Assembly (NCBI RefSeq): GCF_030294945.1
Contig: NZ_AP018448.1
Location: 2,790,001 to 2,854,000 of the forward strand
Source of the DNA: Streptomyces graminofaciens
GTDB lineage: Bacteria > Actinomycetota > Actinomycetes > Streptomycetales > Streptomycetaceae
Reading direction: 5' to 3'
Length of the DNA: 64,000 nucleotides
Shown here piece after piece: positions 11,047 to 21,174 of this stretch. Position numbers and translations under genes: made by a program. Position 1 is the first letter of the stretch; every line of letters begins with the position of its first letter. The notes under the pieces were generated by a model, which was not told where the DNA came from, did no database searches, and saw nothing but the letters and a program-made list of their open reading frames with translations.

Positions 11047-11120
11047 GGCGTGTTTCGAAAGTCCCGTCTGCCCCGCGACGCCCTCCGGGCGGACGACGCC
11101 ACTTTCGAAACACGCCCTAG
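11043..11120. repeat. Perfect 20-bp inverted repeat enclosing the ATPase stop codon
   Basis: ctagggcgtgtttcgaaagt (11043-11062) is exactly inverted at 11101-11120, with a 38-bp loop that itself holds a near-perfect gtctgccc / gggcggac pair. The whole 78-bp element can fold as one hairpin. It may act as the terminator of the importer operon. Its size, long perfect termini and lack of coding capacity also fit a miniature inverted-repeat element, and similar termini are, to my recollection, scattered in other Streptomyces genomes (not checked). Confidence 0.65.
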
Positions 11121-11151
11121 CCGCTCCCACGCGGTCCCCAGGACCAACCGA

Positions 11152-11183
11152 AAGGCCGTATCTGCGTCGTGCGATACGGCCTT
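11152..11183 (-). terminator. Terminator beyond the displaced tRNA-Pro 3' end
   Basis: aaggccgtat (11152-11161) and atacggcctt (11174-11183) form a perfect 10-bp stem with a 12-base loop. On the minus strand the hairpin is followed by a T-rich stretch (tttcggtt). It directly abuts the 46-bp tRNA-derived repeat, the same arrangement as at the intact tRNA. Confidence 0.7.
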
Positions 11184-11229
11184 CGACCTGCTGCTCCGCA
11201 AGTCGGGGCGACAGGATTCGAACCTGCGA
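11184..11229 (-). repeat. Displaced copy of the tRNA-Pro 3' end (candidate attachment site)
   Basis: These 46 bp match 15941-15986 at 44 positions. They comprise the 3' flank (gcggagcagcaggtcg on the minus strand), the acceptor 3' strand and the T arm of tRNA-Pro, and the match ends abruptly before the variable loop. A 3' tRNA fragment at a distance from the intact gene is the hallmark of integration into a tRNA attachment site. The alternative is a decayed tandem tRNA gene. Confidence 0.7.
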
Positions 11230-11251
11230 TCGCGCCCGGTGTCGTGCGTCG

Positions 11252-12439
11252 TCAGTCAGCCCTCACCGGATGCGTAAGGTTCGCTCCGGTCGCCGGGTCG
11301 AACACGTGAGCCTTGGCCATGTCGACCTGCAGTTCTACCGGTTCACCCTCGCGGGCACGCGTGGCGGCGTCCAGACGGGCCACGATGTGATGGGTGTCGG
11401 CGCCGGTGTCGCGCAGGCCCGAGTCCTTGGCGAGCTCCTCCAGTTCGGCGGTCGTCGCCGGCCCGCCCTCCGCGGTGAAGTAGACGTACACATCGGAGCC
11501 CAGCGACTCCAGTACGTCCACGGTCGCGGTGAAGAGCGGGCCCGTCCGGTCCCGGTCGTGTGACAGGGCCGCGTCCTCGAATGCCTCCGGTCGTAGCCCG
11601 ACGATGACCTCGCGGGGCGCGTTCTGCCTGTCCAGCGCCTGCCTCGTCCGGTCGTCGAGGGTCAGGTCGCCCAGGGGGGAGCGCAGGGCACTCTGCTCCA
11701 AAGTGGCGTTCAGGAAGTTCATCGCCGGGGAGCCGATGAAGCCCGCGACGAAGATGTTGCGCGGCAGGTCGTACAGCTCGGCGGGTGTGCCGATCTGCTG
11801 GACCAGGCCCTGTCTCATGACCACGACGCGGTCGCCGAGCGTCATCGCCTCGGTCTGGTCGTGGGTGACGTACACGGTGGTCGTGCCGAGGCGCCGTTGC
11901 AGCCGGGAGATCTGGGTGCGCATCTGTACCCGGAGTTTGGCGTCCAGGTTGGACAGCGGCTCGTCCATCAGGAACGCCTTGGGATCACGGACGATCGCCC
12001 GCCCCATGGCCACCCGCTGGCGCTGACCACCCGAGAGGTTGGCGGGCTTGCGGTCGAGGTGCTCGGTGAGGTCGAGGATCCGGGCGGCTTCCGTCACCTT
12101 GGCGTCGATGGTGTTCTTGTCCACCTTGGCCAGGCGCAGCGGGAAGCCCATGTTCTCCCGGACGTTCATGTGCGGGTACAGGGCATAGCTCTGGAACACC
12201 ATGGCGACGTCGCGCTCCTTGGGAGCGAGGTCGTTGACGACCCGGTCTCCGATGCGCAGGGTGCCCTCGGTGATGTCCTCGAGTCCGGCGATCATGTTCA
12301 GGGTGGTGGACTTGCCGCATCCCGACGGACCGACCAGGATCACGAACTCGCCGTCGGCGATCTCGAGGTCCACGTCCTTCACGGCGAGGGCCCCGTCGGG
12401 AAAGCGCTTGGTGACTCCCTCGAGGATGATCTCGGCCAT
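11252..12439 (-). CDS. Carbohydrate ABC importer ATPase (MsmK/UgpC/SugC type)
   Basis: 395 residues. Walker A is GPSGCGKST (about 37-45), followed by FQSYALYPHM, the signature LSGGQRQRVAMGRAIV, Walker B AFLMDEPLSNLDAK, and the long C-terminal regulatory domain (about 240-395) typical of sugar-importer ATPases. It is the last gene of the four-gene minus-strand operon and ends 22 bp from the displaced tRNA repeat. ATG 12439 has ggaggc upstream. Unlike many Streptomyces sugar importers, which share the MsiK ATPase, this operon carries its own, as in the LpqY-SugABC trehalose system. Confidence 0.93.
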   Translation of the reverse strand: MAEIILEGVTKRFPDGALAVKDVDLEIADGEFVILVGPSGCGKSTTLNMIAGLEDITEGTLRIGDRVVNDLAPKERDVAMVFQSYALYPHMNVRENMGFPLRLAKVDKNTIDAKVTEAARILDLTEHLDRKPANLSGGQRQRVAMGRAIVRDPKAFLMDEPLSNLDAKLRVQMRTQISRLQRRLGTTTVYVTHDQTEAMTLGDRVVVMRQGLVQQIGTPAELYDLPRNIFVAGFIGSPAMNFLNATLEQSALRSPLGDLTLDDRTRQALDRQNAPREVIVGLRPEAFEDAALSHDRDRTGPLFTATVDVLESLGSDVYVYFTAEGGPATTAELEELAKDSGLRDTGADTHHIVARLDAATRAREGEPVELQVDMAKAHVFDPATGANLTHPVRAD

Positions 12440-12528
12440 GGATGGTGCCTCCTTGCCTCATGCCTTCCGGGTCCGAGTACTGCGGTCGGTGTCCCGGAGC
12501 GGTGGCCTGTCTGCCGCGGTCCGCCCGT

Positions 12529-13362
12529 TCACCCCTTGACTGCCCCGGAGGTCAGTCCGGCGACGATCCGCCGCTGGAAGAACAGGACGAAGACGATGAT
12601 CGGGATGGTGATGACCACAGCGGCGGCGGCGATCGACCCTGTGGGCTGCTGGAACTGGGAGCTCCCGGTGAAGAACGCGATCGCGGCCGGGACTGTGCGC
12701 GCGGACTCGGTGGAAGTCAGCGAGATCGCGAACAGGAAGTCGTTCCAGCAGAAGATGAACACGAGAATGGCCGTGGTGAACACGCCCGGCGCGGCCAGCG
12801 GCACGATGACCATCCGGAAGGCCTGCGCGGGCGTCGCCCCGTCGACCTTGGCGGCCTTCTCCAGATCCCAGGGGATCTCCCGGAAGAAGGCCGACAGGGT
12901 GTAGATCGCGAGCGGCAGGGAGAAGGTCATGTACGGGATGATCAGCCCGATCCAGGTGTCGAAGATCCCGATGATCCGCTCGATGTTGAACAGCGGTGAC
13001 ACCAGGGAGATCGGCGGGAACATGGCGATCAGCAGCGACATGCCGATGAGCACCCGCTTGCCGGGGAAACGCAGCCTGGCCACCGCGTAGGCGGCCATGG
13101 TGCCCAGCGCCACCGCGATCACCGTGGCGATCAGGGCGATACCGATCGAGTTGACCAGCGCACGGGTGAACTCGGCGGTCTCGAAGATGCCCCGGTAGTT
13201 CTCCCAGGTCCAGTCCGTGGGGATGTAGTTGCCGTCCGTCAGGGTGGTGGGGTCCTTGAACGACAGCGCGGCGATCCACCACACCGGGAACAGGGCGTAC
13301 AGCACCACCACCACGTTGATGACACCCCAGCGGGCGGCATGCGTCTTTCCCACCGCGGCCAT
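12529..13362 (-). CDS. Carbohydrate ABC importer permease (MalG/SugB type)
   Basis: 277 residues with six membrane helices. The EAA loop for ATPase contact appears as [20 protein letters not shown] (about 175-195). Family members form a heterodimeric channel with the permease encoded immediately upstream; start and upstream stop overlap as TGATG at 13360-13364. It ends TSGAVKG, the usual C-terminus of MalG-type permeases. Confidence 0.93.
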   Translation of the reverse strand: MAAVGKTHAARWGVINVVVVLYALFPVWWIAALSFKDPTTLTDGNYIPTDWTWENYRGIFETAEFTRALVNSIGIALIATVIAVALGTMAAYAVARLRFPGKRVLIGMSLLIAMFPPISLVSPLFNIERIIGIFDTWIGLIIPYMTFSLPLAIYTLSAFFREIPWDLEKAAKVDGATPAQAFRMVIVPLAAPGVFTTAILVFIFCWNDFLFAISLTSTESARTVPAAIAFFTGSSQFQQPTGSIAAAAVVITIPIIVFVLFFQRRIVAGLTSGAVKG

Positions 13363-14321
13363 CAGCGCTTCACCTCCGCGCCGGGTGCGGCGGTGCCGAA
13401 CAGTTTGACGAAGGTGAAGGCGATGATCCCGACACAGATGAAGATCAGGACCGAGATCGCCGACCCGATGCCCAGGTTCAGCGCGGTGAACAGGTTATCG
13501 TACCCGAGGATCGACACTGAGCCGGTCCCCTGGGCACCCGCGGTCAGGATGTAGATGTTGTCGAAGATCCGGAACGCGTCCAGTGTGCGGAAGAGCAGTG
13601 CCACCAGGACGGCCGGCTTCATCAGCGGCAGCATGATCTTGGTGAAGCGCTGCCAGGCGGTGGCACCGTCCACCATGGCCGCCTTCAGGGTCTCCTCGGG
13701 GACCAGCGCGAGTCCCGCGAGCAGCAGCAGGGCCATGAACGGTGTCGTCTTCCACACCTCGGCGAGGATGATCAGCCAGAGGGCGGACCACTGTTCGGTC
13801 AGCGGGGCCTCTCCGCTGGGCAGCAACTCGGCGAGGTATCCGAGGTCCGGGGTCCAGGCGTACTGCCAGGAGAAGGCCGCGACCACGGTGACGATCCCGT
13901 ACGGAATCAGGACCGACGTGCGGACGACGCCGCGCCAGAAGATCGTGCGGTGCATCACCAGGGCGAGCCCCATTCCGAGGACCAGTTCGATCGCCACGGA
14001 CACGGCGGTGATGAAAAGCGTGACCCAGAAGGCGTCCCACCAGAACGGGGAGGACAGCACCGCCCCGTAGTTGCTCAGGCCCACGAACTCCGCCCGTCCG
14101 GGAAAGCGCAGGTCGTACCGCTGGAGGGACAGATAGACGGCGTACCCGATGGGGTAGGCGGTCACGGCGATCATGACGACGACGGCGGGCGCGCAGAGCA
14201 GCCAGCCGAGCCGTCGCTCCTGCCTGGCGCCCGCCGAGAGTGCCGCCCGGTCCGGCTCCGCCTGTTCCGTCTCCGCCTCGGGAGGCGGCGGGGTCTCGGC
14301 CGGTTGCGCCCGCGTGCTCAT
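13362..14321 (-). CDS. Carbohydrate ABC importer permease (MalF/SugA type)
   Basis: 319 residues. A Pro/Glu-rich N-terminus (about 1-35) precedes six membrane helices. The EAA loop is [20 protein letters not shown] (about 210-230). It pairs with the MalG-type permease. ATG 14321 follows the binding-protein gene by 70 bp. The gene order (binding protein, two permeases, ATPase) and lengths match the trehalose-recycling LpqY-SugABC importer, but the sugar is not proved. Confidence 0.93.
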   Translation of the reverse strand: MSTRAQPAETPPPPEAETEQAEPDRAALSAGARQERRLGWLLCAPAVVVMIAVTAYPIGYAVYLSLQRYDLRFPGRAEFVGLSNYGAVLSSPFWWDAFWVTLFITAVSVAIELVLGMGLALVMHRTIFWRGVVRTSVLIPYGIVTVVAAFSWQYAWTPDLGYLAELLPSGEAPLTEQWSALWLIILAEVWKTTPFMALLLLAGLALVPEETLKAAMVDGATAWQRFTKIMLPLMKPAVLVALLFRTLDAFRIFDNIYILTAGAQGTGSVSILGYDNLFTALNLGIGSAISVLIFICVGIIAFTFVKLFGTAAPGAEVKR

Positions 14322-14391
14322 CTCGGGCCGTCCGAGGACGAGGCCCGCGCGCTGCGGCGCCGGCCGACCAAGTGGTGCGGAAGGAGGTGGT

Positions 14392-15702
14392 TCACGGGAT
14401 CACACCCTCGGATCGCAGGGCATCGTCGATCTGCTCCCTGATGGTGTTGACGGAGCTCACCGGTTCGATCCCGGACGGCGGAGACAGCGTGTGGGAGACC
14501 GCGATCGACACGTTCTGGTAGACCGGAGTGATCGGGCGCACGCTCGCCGACTCCAGGGCGGCCAGCACGTCCTTGGAGAAGGGGTACTCCTTCATGAACG
14601 CGGGCTCGTCGTACAGGGCGCGCAGGGTGGGCGGCAGACCGCCCTCGATCGCGGCCGTGAGCTGGTTCTCCCGGTTGCGCAGGCACAGCGCCGCCTCGAA
14701 CGCCAGGTCGGGGTGGCGCGAGTAGGCGCTCACCGCCAGGTCGATGCCGCCGATGGTGGGCCGTGCTGGCCGGTTCGGGTCGACCCGGGGGTACGGCGCC
14801 CAGCGGAAGTTCTTGAACAGCTCGGGGTTGTTCGCCTTCATCGACGGATAGACGAACGGGTAGTTGAGCTCGAACGCCGCCACCCCCGACTCCATGGCGA
14901 GGCGGTTCTGGTCCTCCATCTGGTTGGGCAGGGAGGGGTCCGCGGCCGGGGACTTCGCCAGATCACGCATGATCCCGGCGGCCCGCACGGCAGGAGGACC
15001 GAGGGAGGGTGCGGTCGCGGTCGCGTTGAGGATGGAGCCGCCCGCACTGTTGATCAGCGTGTTGAACCAGACGGTCAGGCCCTCGTACTGGGCGCCCTGG
15101 ATCTCCACGAAGTACGGTTTGCCCTGCCGGGCGAGGGCGCCTGCCATGTCCAGCATCTCGGCCCAGGTCCTGGGCGGGGTGGGCACCAGGTCGTTGCGGT
15201 ACCACAGGAGCTGGGTGTTGGTGTTGTACGGGACGGCGTACAGCTTGCGTTTCCAGGTCGAGGTCTGCAGCGGTACGCGCAGGGTCCCCTCGACGGCCTG
15301 CCGCTTCGCCGTCCCCGTCCATTCCCGGATCCAGCGTGCCTCTGCGAACTCCGCCGCCCAGGTGACGTCCAGGCCCAGGATGTCGAGCGAGTCGTCCTCG
15401 GCGGCGAGTCTGCGGACAAGCTGCTGGCGCTGGCCGTCCGCGGCACGCGGGAGCTTGTTGTAGCTGATCCTGTAGCGACCGCCCGACGCCTGGCTGCACC
15501 GGTCGGCCGCCTTCTGGAGCGCACCGGAGTCGTCAGGGAAGTTGTACCAGTTGATTGTTGGTCTACCGGAGCCCTCGTCACTGCCACAGGCGGCGAGCAC
15601 CGACGCCAGCAACGGCAGTGCGGCGAACGCCCGCAGCCATCGCGTCCCTCTGGGACGTCCCTTCTGACCCGAAACGGGCCGGCAGCCGCACCTCGCGTGC
15701 AC
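14392..15702 (-). CDS. Sugar-binding lipoprotein (LpqY/extracellular family 1 type)
   Basis: About 436 residues from the proposed GTG at 15702; the frame stays open to 15831, so the start is uncertain. A hydrophobic signal (FAALPLLASVLAAC) ends in an LAAC lipobox. The mature part begins INWYNFPDDSGALQKAA and continues through DILGLDVTWAAEFAEARWI and AVPYNTNTQLLWYRNDL, blocks seen in LpqY-like binding proteins. It is exported and tethered outside the membrane and delivers sugar to the permeases encoded downstream. It is the first gene of the operon; the spacer upstream is AT-rich for this genome and likely holds the promoter. Confidence 0.88.
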   Translation of the reverse strand: MHARCGCRPVSGQKGRPRGTRWLRAFAALPLLASVLAACGSDEGSGRPTINWYNFPDDSGALQKAADRCSQASGGRYRISYNKLPRAADGQRQQLVRRLAAEDDSLDILGLDVTWAAEFAEARWIREWTGTAKRQAVEGTLRVPLQTSTWKRKLYAVPYNTNTQLLWYRNDLVPTPPRTWAEMLDMAGALARQGKPYFVEIQGAQYEGLTVWFNTLINSAGGSILNATATAPSLGPPAVRAAGIMRDLAKSPAADPSLPNQMEDQNRLAMESGVAAFELNYPFVYPSMKANNPELFKNFRWAPYPRVDPNRPARPTIGGIDLAVSAYSRHPDLAFEAALCLRNRENQLTAAIEGGLPPTLRALYDEPAFMKEYPFSKDVLAALESASVRPITPVYQNVSIAVSHTLSPPSGIEPVSSVNTIREQIDDALRSEGVIP

Positions 15703-15900
15703 GCGCTCCACACCTCGCTTCTGGACGGTGGCACGGGACTCGGACCTCGCAGCGTTTCCCTCCCGACGAACACTAAATGCCACATAAAGCAAGATCAAGC
15801 ACATATCGCACCTAATCGCCCAACGTCGCACCCTGGGGCCGACTCGACGAACCTGCGGGTACGAAAGGGGGGGCGATCAACTTCGGCCACTTCCCCAAGA
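15703..15900 (-). promoter_or_regulatory. AT-rich leader of the sugar importer operon
   Basis: The stretch 15775-15830 (aaatgccacataaagcaaga and following) is conspicuously AT-rich against its surroundings and lies upstream of the lipoprotein gene. No exact promoter hexamers are assigned. No local regulator gene accompanies the operon inside the tRNA-bounded segment. Confidence 0.4.
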
Positions 15901-15922
15901 ACGAAAAAGAGGCCACTTCCGA

Positions 15923-15940
<18 letters not shown>
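15901..15940 (-). terminator. Rho-independent terminator of tRNA-Pro
   Basis: On the minus strand the stem gaggtcatttccg / cggaagtggcctc (15928-15940 with 15909-15921; two non-Watson-Crick positions) with a six-base loop is followed by a run of five T and TTCTT. It lies 19 bp beyond the tRNA 3' end. Confidence 0.85.
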
Positions 15941-16924
<984 letters not shown>

Positions 16925-17068
16925 GGCGCCCCCAGCGTGCCGCGCCGCACCGACGGCAAGGTGGCTCCTACCCTGCCGCCGCCGCTCTCAGACATGCCCT
17001 CGATCCCCGAGTGCACGCTCGACACTCGCGCCTCTCCCGGACGGGCCGTACGGAGGCGGTGCCCCCGG

Positions 17069-18622
17069 TCAGGAGGCGCCGCCGAGGGAGTCGAGCAGCC
17101 GGGGCGAGGCCTGGAGCGCGGTGCGCTGCATGAGGTCGACGACGCCTCGGACGCCGGCCATCTCGGAGCCGCCGCCGGCCCGGCCGGGGCCGCCGTGGCG
17201 CAGGGCGGGCAGGGGTGAGCCGTGGCCGGTGGTCTGTGTCAGGTTGGCCGAGTCCAGGAGGTGCAGTCGGCCGTGCCAGGGGGCCGCCTCGCGGACGAAG
17301 GCGGTGGTCCAGGCGAGGTCGTCGCCGACGACGGACGCGGCGAGGCTGCCCCGGCCGCGGGCGATCAGGTCCGTGGCGTGGGCGGTGTCGCGGTACGCCA
17401 GTACGGTCGCGGCCGGTCCGAACGGCTCGACCTCGTGGGGCGCGGCGGCGTCCGGGTCGGCGGAGAGCAGCAGGGTGTCCAGGAAGGCGCCCCGCTCCGG
17501 GTCGGCGTCGACCACCCGCACCTTGTCGGGGTCGCCGTGGACGAATCTGCCGGACTCGGCGATCCTGCGCACGGCCGCTCGTACGTCGTCACGTTGGGCG
17601 AGGCTGACGACGGCTCCCATGCGGACGCCGTCCGAGGCGGGGTTGCCGATGGTGACACCGGCCAGTTCGGCGGAGATCGCGTCGAGGGCGGCGGGTTCGC
17701 GCTCGCCGGGGACGAGGACGCGGCGGATCGCGGTGCACTTCTGGCCCGCCTTGACCGTCATCTCGGTGACGACCTCGCGGACGAAGGCGTCGAACAGAGG
17801 GGAGCCCGGGGTGACATCGGGCGCGAGGACGATGGCGTTGACGGAGTCGGCCTCGGCGTTGAAGCGGACCGAGCAGGCGACCACGTTCGGGTGGGTGCGC
17901 AGGGCTTCGGCGGTGGCGGCGGAGCCGGTGAAGGAGAGCACGTCCTGTTCGCGGAGGAGGTCGAGGGCCGGGCGCACCGAGCCGACGACCAGTTGGAGGG
18001 CACCGGGCGGGAGGACCCCGGCGTCGGCGACGATCCGGACGAGGTGTTCGGTGAGGTACGCCGTCGGGGTGGCCGCCTTGACCACGCTGGGCAGGCCGGC
18101 CAGGACCGCTTGTGCCAGCTTCTCCAGGGGCGCCCAGACGGGGAAGTTGAAGGCGTTCACCTGGAGCATCAGGCCCGGGGACGGGGTGACGAGGTGGACG
18201 CCGAGGAAGTCGTCGCCGCGGGCGAGGCGTTCGGCGGGGCCCTCCATCAGGTGGGGGGCGTCGGGGAGTTCGGCGCGGGCCCGCATCGCGTAGTCGCGCA
18301 GGACGCGGATGCCGCCGTCGACGTCGTAGCGGGCGTCGGTCGGGGTGGCGCCGGCGCGGGCCGACAGGGCGTACAGCTCCTCGCGGCGGGCACGGACGGC
18401 GGCGGCGACCGCGTCCAGCAGGTCGGCCCGCTGGTGGAAGGTGAGGGCGCGCAGGGCCGGGCCGCCGGCGCGGCGGGCGTGGGTGAACGCCCCGGCGAGG
18501 TCGAGGCCTTCGGAGGAGACGCGGCAGACCAGGTCTCCGGTGACCGCGTCGTGCACGTCGGCCGCCGATGCCTCGGTGGCCGTGGGGGTGACCCAGGTGT
18601 CCTGGAGGTAGCTCTGGAGCAT
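17069..18622 (-). CDS. PaaZ/BoxD-type CoA-semialdehyde (aldehyde) dehydrogenase
   Basis: 517 residues, beginning LQSYLQDTWV, the characteristic start of the aldehyde-dehydrogenase half of PaaZ. The substrate-pocket block MLQVNAFNFPVWAPLEKLAQAVLAG and the catalytic cysteine in AGQKCTAIRRV are present. The C-terminal MaoC-like hydratase domain of bifunctional PaaZ is absent, so it resembles stand-alone enzymes such as BoxD that oxidise dehydroadipyl-CoA semialdehydes. The expected reaction is NADP-dependent oxidation of a CoA-bound ring-fission aldehyde. It follows the extradiol dioxygenase on the same strand, 117 bp away across a G-rich low-complexity spacer, and both are likely driven from the promoter at 19608-19636. 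Confidence 0.85.
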   Translation of the reverse strand: MLQSYLQDTWVTPTATEASAADVHDAVTGDLVCRVSSEGLDLAGAFTHARRAGGPALRALTFHQRADLLDAVAAAVRARREELYALSARAGATPTDARYDVDGGIRVLRDYAMRARAELPDAPHLMEGPAERLARGDDFLGVHLVTPSPGLMLQVNAFNFPVWAPLEKLAQAVLAGLPSVVKAATPTAYLTEHLVRIVADAGVLPPGALQLVVGSVRPALDLLREQDVLSFTGSAATAEALRTHPNVVACSVRFNAEADSVNAIVLAPDVTPGSPLFDAFVREVVTEMTVKAGQKCTAIRRVLVPGEREPAALDAISAELAGVTIGNPASDGVRMGAVVSLAQRDDVRAAVRRIAESGRFVHGDPDKVRVVDADPERGAFLDTLLLSADPDAAAPHEVEPFGPAATVLAYRDTAHATDLIARGRGSLAASVVGDDLAWTTAFVREAAPWHGRLHLLDSANLTQTTGHGSPLPALRHGGPGRAGGGSEMAGVRGVVDLMQRTALQASPRLLDSLGGAS

Positions 18623-18739
18623 GGGATACGGCTGCTTTCGTCGAGGGCCGGTCGGTGGGCGGGGCCGGCGGGCTGGATCGGCGGGCCTGGGATGAGGGCG
18701 CGGGTCGGCGGGCGGGCCTGAAGTGAGGGCGTGGGCCGG

Positions 18740-19600
18740 TCAGTCGGCCGGGTGGTGGCCCCAGATGTCGGCGGTGTAGGTGCGGCTGACCCAGGTGTTC
18801 TCGTCGACCTGGACGCCACCCGCGCCGATCTCGATGCCGAAGCCGGCGGGCGAGGTCATGTAGAAGGAGAACATCCCGTCGTTGGCGTGCTTGCCGAGCG
18901 TGGCCATCAGCTTGACGTCGTGCTCGCGCGTGCGGTCCAGGGCGCGGCCGACCTCCTCCGGGCTGGTCACCTCGCACAGGATGTGGTGGGTGCCCTCGTT
19001 CTTGTACGAGCGGATGAAGGCGATGCTGTGGTGGCGGGGGTTGCAGCCGAGGAAGTAGAAGGTGCCCCACGGGTAGTCGGCGGTGTCGCTGAGGCGGAAG
19101 CCGAGGACCTCGCAGTAGAAGTCGACCGCCTCCTGCACCTGCGGTGTCTTCATCACGACGTGCCCGAGGCCCTGTTCGCCGGTCACGAAGTCCACGCCCA
19201 GCGGTGAGACGAACTGGCTCGGGGCGAGGCGCCGGCCGCAGAACAGCTCGGTGCGGATGCCGAGGGGGCCGGTGAAGTGCACCATGCGGGCCACCTGGCG
19301 GTCCCGGCACTCCTCGTCCGTGCCCTCGCCCACCTCGACGCCCGCCTCCTTCAGCCGCACGGTCATCTCGTCGACGGCCGCAGGGTCGCGGACCTCCCAG
19401 CCGATGACCGTCACCCCGCCTGTCTCCGCCTCGGTCAGCCACATACGGAACGGGTGCTGGTCCATTCGCAGGCGGTGGCGCGCGAAGTCGCCGGGCTCGC
19501 CCGGCTCGACGGCGAGACCTATCACTGTCCGGGCGTACTCCGCCCACGCATCCGGGTCGGGCGCACCGATGCCCACATACCCAAGGCTCTGGATCGTCAT
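18740..19600 (-). CDS. Type I extradiol ring-cleavage dioxygenase (BphC-like)
   Basis: 286 residues made of two vicinal-oxygen-chelate modules. The C-terminal module has the Fe ligands of type I extradiol enzymes: His in GLGHVVMK (about 146), His in EGTHHILCEV (about 210) and Glu in GFGIEIGAGG (about 264). It cleaves a catechol next to its hydroxyls with O2. ATG 19600 is chosen because the family sequence begins MTIQSLGYVGIG. A good promoter (TTGACC, 17 bp, TATCGT) would start transcription at about 19601, so the mRNA is probably leaderless and no ribosome site is needed. It is divergent from a decarboxylase-like gene and shares its operator. Confidence 0.88.
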   Translation of the reverse strand: MTIQSLGYVGIGAPDPDAWAEYARTVIGLAVEPGEPGDFARHRLRMDQHPFRMWLTEAETGGVTVIGWEVRDPAAVDEMTVRLKEAGVEVGEGTDEECRDRQVARMVHFTGPLGIRTELFCGRRLAPSQFVSPLGVDFVTGEQGLGHVVMKTPQVQEAVDFYCEVLGFRLSDTADYPWGTFYFLGCNPRHHSIAFIRSYKNEGTHHILCEVTSPEEVGRALDRTREHDVKLMATLGKHANDGMFSFYMTSPAGFGIEIGAGGVQVDENTWVSRTYTADIWGHHPAD

Positions 19601-19607
19601 GACGAAG

Positions 19608-19654
19608 ACGATATTTGTTAGACCCTTGACGGTCAAGACTCTTACGAATACGTT
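19608..19654. promoter_or_regulatory. Back-to-back promoters covered by a 37-bp palindromic operator
   Basis: An imperfect palindrome spans 19613-19649 (14 of 18 arm positions symmetrical) around the perfect core CTTGAC-G-GTCAAG (19625-19637). The core supplies overlapping -35 boxes for both directions. On plus these are TTGACG (19626), 17 bp and TACGTT (19649). On minus they are TTGACC, 17 bp and TATCGT (19613-19608). A repressor bound here would shut both. A sister site lies at 21781-21817, so the MarR protein encoded at 21175 is the likely ligand. Confidence 0.75.
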
Positions 19655-19682
19655 GACGTCATCGAGCCGAGGAGGTCTGTCG

Positions 19683-20294
19683 ATGCCGGGAGAAGAGCCC
19701 GAGAAGGCCGGCGTACTGCCGGACAAGGCCCGTCTACTGCCCGTCGCCGAGGGCACGCTGGACGAGAGGACACTGGCGTCTCTGGCGCCGTACCGCGACC
19801 AGGACGGCCGGATCTACACGATCTGGGCGACCCTGGCGCACCACGAGGACGCGCTGCGCCGCTTCCTGGTCTTCGGCAACCACGTGCTGGGGAAGAACAC
19901 CCTGCCGCTGAAGTCCCGCGAGCTGATGATCCTCAGGATCGCCGCCCGGGCGCGGGCCGCGTACGAGTGGGACCAGCACGTACGGATCGCCCGCCGGGCC
20001 GGGCTGACCGACGAGGAGATCCTCGCCGGCGCGACCGGCGCCTGGGACGGACTCGACGAACTCGACCGGGCCCTGCTCACCGCCACCGACTCGCTCCTCG
20101 ACCACCAGGGCGTGGACGACGAGCTGTGGTACGGCCTCAAGGACCGGCTGAGCGTCGAGCAGATCATCGACGTCCTCTACACCGTCGGCCAGTACCTGAC
20201 CATCGCCACCGTGATCAACACCCTCGGGGTCCAGGTGGAGGGCGACCTCGCGCTCCCCCTCCCCCGGGTCCTCGACCAGAAGGAAGCAGCATGA
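19683..20294 (+). CDS. Carboxymuconolactone decarboxylase family protein
   Basis: 203 residues from ATG 19683, preceded by gaggagg. It has the CMD/AhpD-like helical fold: a LPLKSRELMILRIAARARAAYEWDQH block (about 78-103) in which the Glu-Trp-x-x-His signature stands in for the redox cysteines of AhpD. It is a cytoplasmic protein. Family members act as decarboxylases, hydrolases or dehydratases in aromatic degradation. Here it is first in a three-gene unit with an FAH-family hydrolase (4-bp overlap) and the MarR regulator. The exact reaction is not readable. Confidence 0.85.
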   Translation: MPGEEPEKAGVLPDKARLLPVAEGTLDERTLASLAPYRDQDGRIYTIWATLAHHEDALRRFLVFGNHVLGKNTLPLKSRELMILRIAARARAAYEWDQHVRIARRAGLTDEEILAGATGAWDGLDELDRALLTATDSLLDHQGVDDELWYGLKDRLSVEQIIDVLYTVGQYLTIATVINTLGVQVEGDLALPLPRVLDQKEAA

Positions 20295-21139
20295 AGCTCG
20301 CCAACCTCGCCGGCCGTCCCGTCGTCGTACGCGAGGACCGTGCCCTCGACATCGCCACCGCCAGCAAGGGCGCGATCGAGCCGCGTCTGGAGGTGCTGTC
20401 CGACCTGTCCCTCCACGACGAGCTGCGCGCCCTCGTCGAGCGCGCCGACGAGGCGGACTGGCAGCCGTTCGAGCCGCGTGACCTGGGCCGGGTCGCCAAG
20501 CCGTACAAGGCGATCGGTGTCGCCCTGAACTACCGGGCGCACGCCGAGGAGTCGGGCCTGCCCGTGCCGGACGAGCCGTCGGTGTTCGCCAAGTTCGCCT
20601 CGTCGGTGGTCGGCCCGTACGACTCGATCGTCGTGGAGGCGCAGTACGACAAGATCGACTTCGAGGCCGAGCTGGTGGTCGTGATCGGCAAGGAGGGCAA
20701 GAACATCTCCGAGGCCGACGCCTGGTCGTATGTCGCGGGGGTCACCGCGGGCCAGGACGTCAGCGACCGCAAGGAGCAGTGGCGCAAGCCGATCAACCAG
20801 TTCACGCTGCCGAAGTCGTACGACACCTTCAGCCCGATCGGCCCGTACCTGGTGACCCTCGACGAGTTCGCGGACCCGGACGACATCGAGGTGGCGGGCT
20901 GGGTCGACGACCTGGAGGTGCAGCGCGGCCGTACCTCGGACCTGATCTTCCCGGTGCCGGCGCTGATCGCCTGGCTGTCGAAGCGGGTGACGTTCGAGCC
21001 CGGCGACCTGATCTTCACCGGCACCCCGGCCGGCTGCGGCGTCCGCCGCACTCCTCGCCTCTACCTGACCGAGGGTAAGGTCCTTCGGACCGAGGTCACG
21101 GGCGTCGGCACTATGGTCAACCCGGTCGTCGGCGGCTGA
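20291..21139 (+). CDS. Fumarylacetoacetate hydrolase-family enzyme
   Basis: 282 residues. The N-terminal region is family-typical, and the catalytic core starts at about residue 75 (YKAIGVALNYRAHAEESG). It carries the divalent-metal ligands in DFEAELVVVIGK (Glu about 119-121) and the TAGQDVSDR aspartate (about 157). The C-terminal FEPGDLIFTGTPAGCG block is conserved. FAH-family enzymes hydrolyse or decarboxylate ring-fission beta-diketo acids, which suits a step after the extradiol dioxygenase. ATG 20291 overlaps the preceding stop codon. It is intact, and its reaction within the pathway is inferred from neighbours. Confidence 0.9.
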   Translation: MKLANLAGRPVVVREDRALDIATASKGAIEPRLEVLSDLSLHDELRALVERADEADWQPFEPRDLGRVAKPYKAIGVALNYRAHAEESGLPVPDEPSVFAKFASSVVGPYDSIVVEAQYDKIDFEAELVVVIGKEGKNISEADAWSYVAGVTAGQDVSDRKEQWRKPINQFTLPKSYDTFSPIGPYLVTLDEFADPDDIEVAGWVDDLEVQRGRTSDLIFPVPALIAWLSKRVTFEPGDLIFTGTPAGCGVRRTPRLYLTEGKVLRTEVTGVGTMVNPVVGG

Positions 21140-21174
21140 CCGCGGTCCGGCCGGACCAGAGAGGGTGGGAGATC

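Noticed and set aside
19251..19682. Longer start for the carboxymuconolactone decarboxylase-like gene
   Set aside because: The extension would run through the divergent promoter and the dioxygenase gene; ATG 19683 has a gaggagg site and family sequence begins after it.
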